NCBI GenBank assembly: GCA_903959115.1
Contig: CAJBVU010000158.1
Location: 1-8,670, forward strand
Direction: 5' to 3'
Source of the DNA: an uncultured Bacteroidota bacterium
Lineage (GTDB): Bacteria; Bacteroidota; Bacteroidia; NS11-12g; UBA955
Length of the DNA: 8,670 nucleotides
Position 1 is the first letter of the stretch, and each line of letters begins with the position of its first letter. A model generated the notes under the pieces. It worked only from the letters and a program-made list of their open reading frames with translations, did not search any database and had not been told where the DNA came from. Positions 6,201-8,670 of this stretch are shown here, in pieces. The position numbers were made by a program, and so were the translations under genes.

Positions 6201-8156
6201 ATGACGGAAGATTTAAGTAGAGCGAATTATGACGCGGACAATATTCAGGTATTAGAAGGGTTAGAAGCGGTTAGAAAAAGACCTGCCATGTACATCGGAG
6301 ATATTGGCGCAAAAGGCCTGCATCACTTGGTTTACGAGGTAGTTGATAACAGTATCGACGAAGCGTTAGCGGGTCACTGTAAAAACAGCAAAGTTTTCAT
6401 TTTGCCAAACAATGCAATTCGCGTTGAAGACGACGGTCGTGGAATCCCTACTGGATTGCATACCAAGGAAAATCGCAGCGCGTTGGAAGTGGTAATGACG
6501 GTGTTGCATGCAGGAGGTAAATTCGACAAGGATACATATAAAGTATCGGGCGGTTTGCACGGTGTGGGTGTGAGTTGTGTGAATGCACTTTCAACCGACT
6601 TAAAAGTTACAGTTTACCGCGAAGGAAAAATCTTCCAACAAGAATATAAAATCGGAAAACCTCAATATCCTGTAAAGGAAATTGGTGTTTCTGATCGCCG
6701 TGGTACAGTGGTTGAATTCACGCCAGACAACACAATTTTCCAAGTCACTGAATACAATTTCGATACGCTTCAAAATAGATTGCGTGAATTATCATACTTG
6801 AACAAAGGAATCCGTTTGTCATTGTGCGATGAGCGCGAAGCCGAAGAAGACGGTTCATTCCGTAGCGTTGAGTATTACAGCGAAGGTGGTTTGAAAGAAT
6901 TCGTAACCGTTATCGATGGTACACGTGAGAAATTGATCCCCTTCCCTGTGTATGCTGAAAGTGATAAGCATGGTATTCCTGTTGAGATTGCTTTCCAGTA
7001 CAATACGGGTTATGCAGAGAACTTACACTCGTATGTCAATAACATCAATACCATTGAAGGTGGAACGCACGTAGCGGGCTTTAGAAGGGCCTTAACGCGT
7101 ACTTTGAAATCCTATGCTGAACGGATGAAGTTGCTGGAAAAAGTAAAAATTGAAATTTCGGGTGATGACTTCCGCGAAGGATTGACGGGTGTAATTTCTG
7201 TGAAAGTACAAGAACCACAATTCGAAGGCCAGACCAAAACCAAGTTGGGTAACAACGAGGTAATGGGTGCCGTTGATATGACTGTGGGTGAAATGCTCGA
7301 TAACTATTTGGAGGAAAACCCCAAAGAAGCTAGAATTATTGTCGACAAAGTAATTATCGCCGCCCAAGCACGTGCCGCAGCTAGAAAAGCGCGCGAAATG
7401 GTTCAGCGTAAAGGCGCAATGAGCGGAATGGGATTGCCAGGTAAGTTGAGCGATTGCTCCAAGACCGATCCAGCTGCTTGTGAAATATTCTTGGTAGAGG
7501 GAGATTCAGCGGGTGGAACTGCCAAGCAAGGACGTGACCGAGAATTCCAAGCGATCCTTCCTTTGAGAGGTAAGATTTTGAACGTTGAAAAAGCTTTGGA
7601 GCACAAGATATACGACAATGAAGAGGTAAGAAATATGTTCACGGCCATGGGGGTTCACATTGGGACCAACGAAGAAGGTGAAAAGGAACTAAACCTTTCC
7701 AATTTAAGATATCATAAGATTGTTATTATGACGGATGCTGACGTGGATGGTTCTCACATCAGAACCTTGATCCTTACTTTGTTCTTCCGCCACATGAAAA
7801 AACTGATTGAAAACGGTCACTTGTATATCGCTACACCTCCTTTGTATTTGGTTAAAAAAGGCAAAGAAAGTAGATATTGCTGGGACGACAACGGGCGTGA
7901 TATCGCTATTAAAGAGTTGGCAAAAGGCGGCAATGAAGACAGTGTTGGTGTTCAACGATACAAGGGTTTGGGTGAGATGAATGCCGAACAGTTGTGGGAA
8001 ACTACAATGGATCCAGCTAGAAGAACTTTGAAGCGTGTGGCATTGGATAGCGCAGCTGAAGCGGATAGAATCTTCAGTATGTTGATGGGTGATGATGTTC
8101 CGCCGCGCAGAGAGTTTATCGAAGCAAACGCGAAATACGCCAAGATCGACGTATAA
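6201..8156 (+). CDS. gyrB: DNA gyrase subunit B
   Basis: ATPase subunit of the type II topoisomerase that introduces negative supercoils; works in the cytoplasm as A2B2 with GyrA, encoded elsewhere. The 651 residues are typical of gyrases lacking the extra C-terminal insert of enterobacterial GyrB. GHKL ATPase domain: YEVVDNSIDEA at 45-55 (Glu46 as general base, Asn50 for magnesium), EDDGRG at 76-81, GGLHGVG loop at 117-123. Transducer domain: QTKTKLG at 344-350 with the ATP-contacting lysine. TOPRIM domain: EGDSAGG at 433-439 and the acidic DADVDGSH at 512-519. GyrB tail: QRYKGLGEMN at 585-594 and a normal C-terminus. GyrB is preferred over ParE because of the Q-R-Y-K-G-L-G-E-M-N tail, the A-M-Y-I-G-D start and the overall similarity. 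The 108-bp gap upstream suggests its own promoter; a strong terminator lies 48 bp past the stop. Nothing looks damaged. Confidence 0.98.
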   Translation: MTEDLSRANYDADNIQVLEGLEAVRKRPAMYIGDIGAKGLHHLVYEVVDNSIDEALAGHCKNSKVFILPNNAIRVEDDGRGIPTGLHTKENRSALEVVMTVLHAGGKFDKDTYKVSGGLHGVGVSCVNALSTDLKVTVYREGKIFQQEYKIGKPQYPVKEIGVSDRRGTVVEFTPDNTIFQVTEYNFDTLQNRLRELSYLNKGIRLSLCDEREAEEDGSFRSVEYYSEGGLKEFVTVIDGTREKLIPFPVYAESDKHGIPVEIAFQYNTGYAENLHSYVNNINTIEGGTHVAGFRRALTRTLKSYAERMKLLEKVKIEISGDDFREGLTGVISVKVQEPQFEGQTKTKLGNNEVMGAVDMTVGEMLDNYLEENPKEARIIVDKVIIAAQARAAARKAREMVQRKGAMSGMGLPGKLSDCSKTDPAACEIFLVEGDSAGGTAKQGRDREFQAILPLRGKILNVEKALEHKIYDNEEVRNMFTAMGVHIGTNEEGEKELNLSNLRYHKIVIMTDADVDGSHIRTLILTLFFRHMKKLIENGHLYIATPPLYLVKKGKESRYCWDDNGRDIAIKELAKGGNEDSVGVQRYKGLGEMNAEQLWETTMDPARRTLKRVALDSAAEADRIFSMLMGDDVPPRREFIEANAKYAKIDV

Positions 8157-8159
8157 GGA

Positions 8160-8178
8160 ATGGGGAATTTTCTCCCAT
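8160..8178. repeat. Short hairpin just after gyrB stop
   Basis: ATGGGG (8160-8165) can pair with TCCCAT (8173-8178): five Watson-Crick pairs and one G-U around a 7-base loop. It lies in the 37-bp gap between the convergent stops. Neither strand has a T-run after it, so it is not a classic terminator. It may shield the 3' end of either transcript or be chance. Confidence 0.3.
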
Positions 8179-8193
8179 AAAATACTTTATGAA

Positions 8194-8670
8194 TTATTGA
8201 AATCGAATGGCCCTGGAAGGGGTCATTCTTTTTATCCACTGCACTGGAATCAGAGCTGCCATCACGCTTGCCAGAAGTACGCCTAAGTTAACAATCACAA
8301 TAGCCCAAGGATTGAGGTCAACCATTACGTATTGCACAAAGTACACGTCTTGGTTCAACGTCAAAAAGTGGGTTTGCTGCTGTATCACACAAAGCAGTAC
8401 AGCCAAGACATCACCAATGAGCAAACCCAATCCAACGATGTAAGCACTTTGCCAAAGGAATATGCGCTGTAAGCTACCAATGCTACTTCCCATGGCTTGA
8501 GCGATGCCAATGAACGATGTTTTTTCTACCATTAGGATTAACAAAATGGTCGACATGGCAATAAGTGCTACCAATGCCATTAAAGTTAGGATAACCCATA
8601 CGTTTGTGTTTTGGATAGCCAGCCAATCATAGATTTGTCGGTGAAACTGTTTTGAGTCTGAGATACGCAA
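8194..8670 (-). CDS. FtsX/LolC-type ABC transporter permease, C-terminal part
   Basis: Inner-membrane permease of the type VII (MacB/LolCE/FtsX) group. Only the last 158 codons are in the window; the frame is still open at the right edge, so the start lies beyond it. Visible are the last three membrane helices (about residues 24-48, 66-97 and 119-146 of the visible part) separated by family landmarks: Y-D-W-L before the first helix, V-E-K-T-S-F-I-G-I-A-Q-A-M-G-S (48-62), the coupling segment after helix 2, I-F-L-W-Q-S-A, and the closing T-P-S-R-A-I-R-F (150-157). These match the C-terminal FtsX domain of Bacteroidota lipoprotein-release-type permeases. The likely role is extracting outer-membrane lipoproteins with a LolD-type ATPase, but other MacB-like roles are possible. 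It is convergent with gyrB and ends 37 bp from it. Its last codons overlap the gyrB terminator hairpin. Confidence 0.88.
   Translation of the reverse strand: MRISDSKQFHRQIYDWLAIQNTNVWVILTLMALVALIAMSTILLILMVEKTSFIGIAQAMGSSIGSLQRIFLWQSAYIVGLGLLIGDVLAVLLCVIQQQTHFLTLNQDVYFVQYVMVDLNPWAIVIVNLGVLLASVMAALIPVQWIKRMTPSRAIRFQ
8205..8233 (+). terminator. Intrinsic terminator of gyrB
   Basis: GAATGGCCC (8205-8213) pairs with GGGTCATTC (8220-8228) through nine pairs including one G-U, with loop TGGAAG, followed at once by TTTTT (8229-8233). This is a textbook rho-independent terminator 48 bp after the gyrB stop. It lies inside the last codons of the convergent permease gene, which there encodes M-T-P-S-R-A-I-R-F, so the same bases serve as coding sequence on the other strand. 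Confidence 0.85.

Noticed and set aside
8207..8443. 78-codon + frame after gyrB
   Set aside because: It is a shadow of the - strand FtsX-type permease, whose conserved C-terminal motifs fix the real frame.

Overview
The window looks like a chromosome segment of a member of the Bacteroidota. The evidence is moderately AT-rich coding DNA, A-rich leaders without a clear Shine-Dalgarno sequence, a lipoprotein with a charged K-D-E stretch right after the lipobox cysteine, a GyrB of about 650 residues, and HlyD-, TolC- and FtsX-type proteins whose sequence style I recognise from this phylum. The genus cannot be read from the window.

Layout. On the + strand, a lipoprotein gene enters from the left edge (its real start is outside the window). 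One base after its stop comes a polyprenyl-phosphate glycosyl-1-phosphate transferase, the enzyme type that starts exopolysaccharide or capsule repeat units. After a 35-bp gap with a good Bacteroidota -7 box (TAATTTTG) comes a compact three-gene unit: an ABC-exporter membrane domain with no ATPase domain, a HlyD-type periplasmic adaptor, and a TolC-type outer-membrane channel. These three genes are 4 bp apart or overlap by 4 bp. After a 108-bp gap comes gyrB, ending in a strong intrinsic terminator. A convergent - strand gene, the C-terminal part of an FtsX/LolC-type ABC permease, runs off the right edge.

How the genes fit together. HlyD adaptor plus TolC channel plus ABC membrane domain is the parts list of a type I secretion or tripartite efflux machine. 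The ATP-hydrolysing domain is missing: the permease stops at the usual TMD/NBD junction and the adaptor gene begins 4 bp later. An ATPase must come from elsewhere, or the complex works in another way. The neighbouring glycosyltransferase and putative surface lipoprotein suggest, without proving, an envelope or surface-polysaccharide role. gyrB and the FtsX-type permease look like unrelated housekeeping neighbours.

The two most unusual features are the ATPase-less exporter unit and a perfect inverted repeat inside the TolC gene (20-bp arms, 2-bp spacer). The repeat is GC-rich against its surroundings and encodes nearly the same peptide on both strands. No tRNA, rRNA, CRISPR array, insertion sequence or phage gene was seen. 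Every stretch over 300 bases is covered by a gene.
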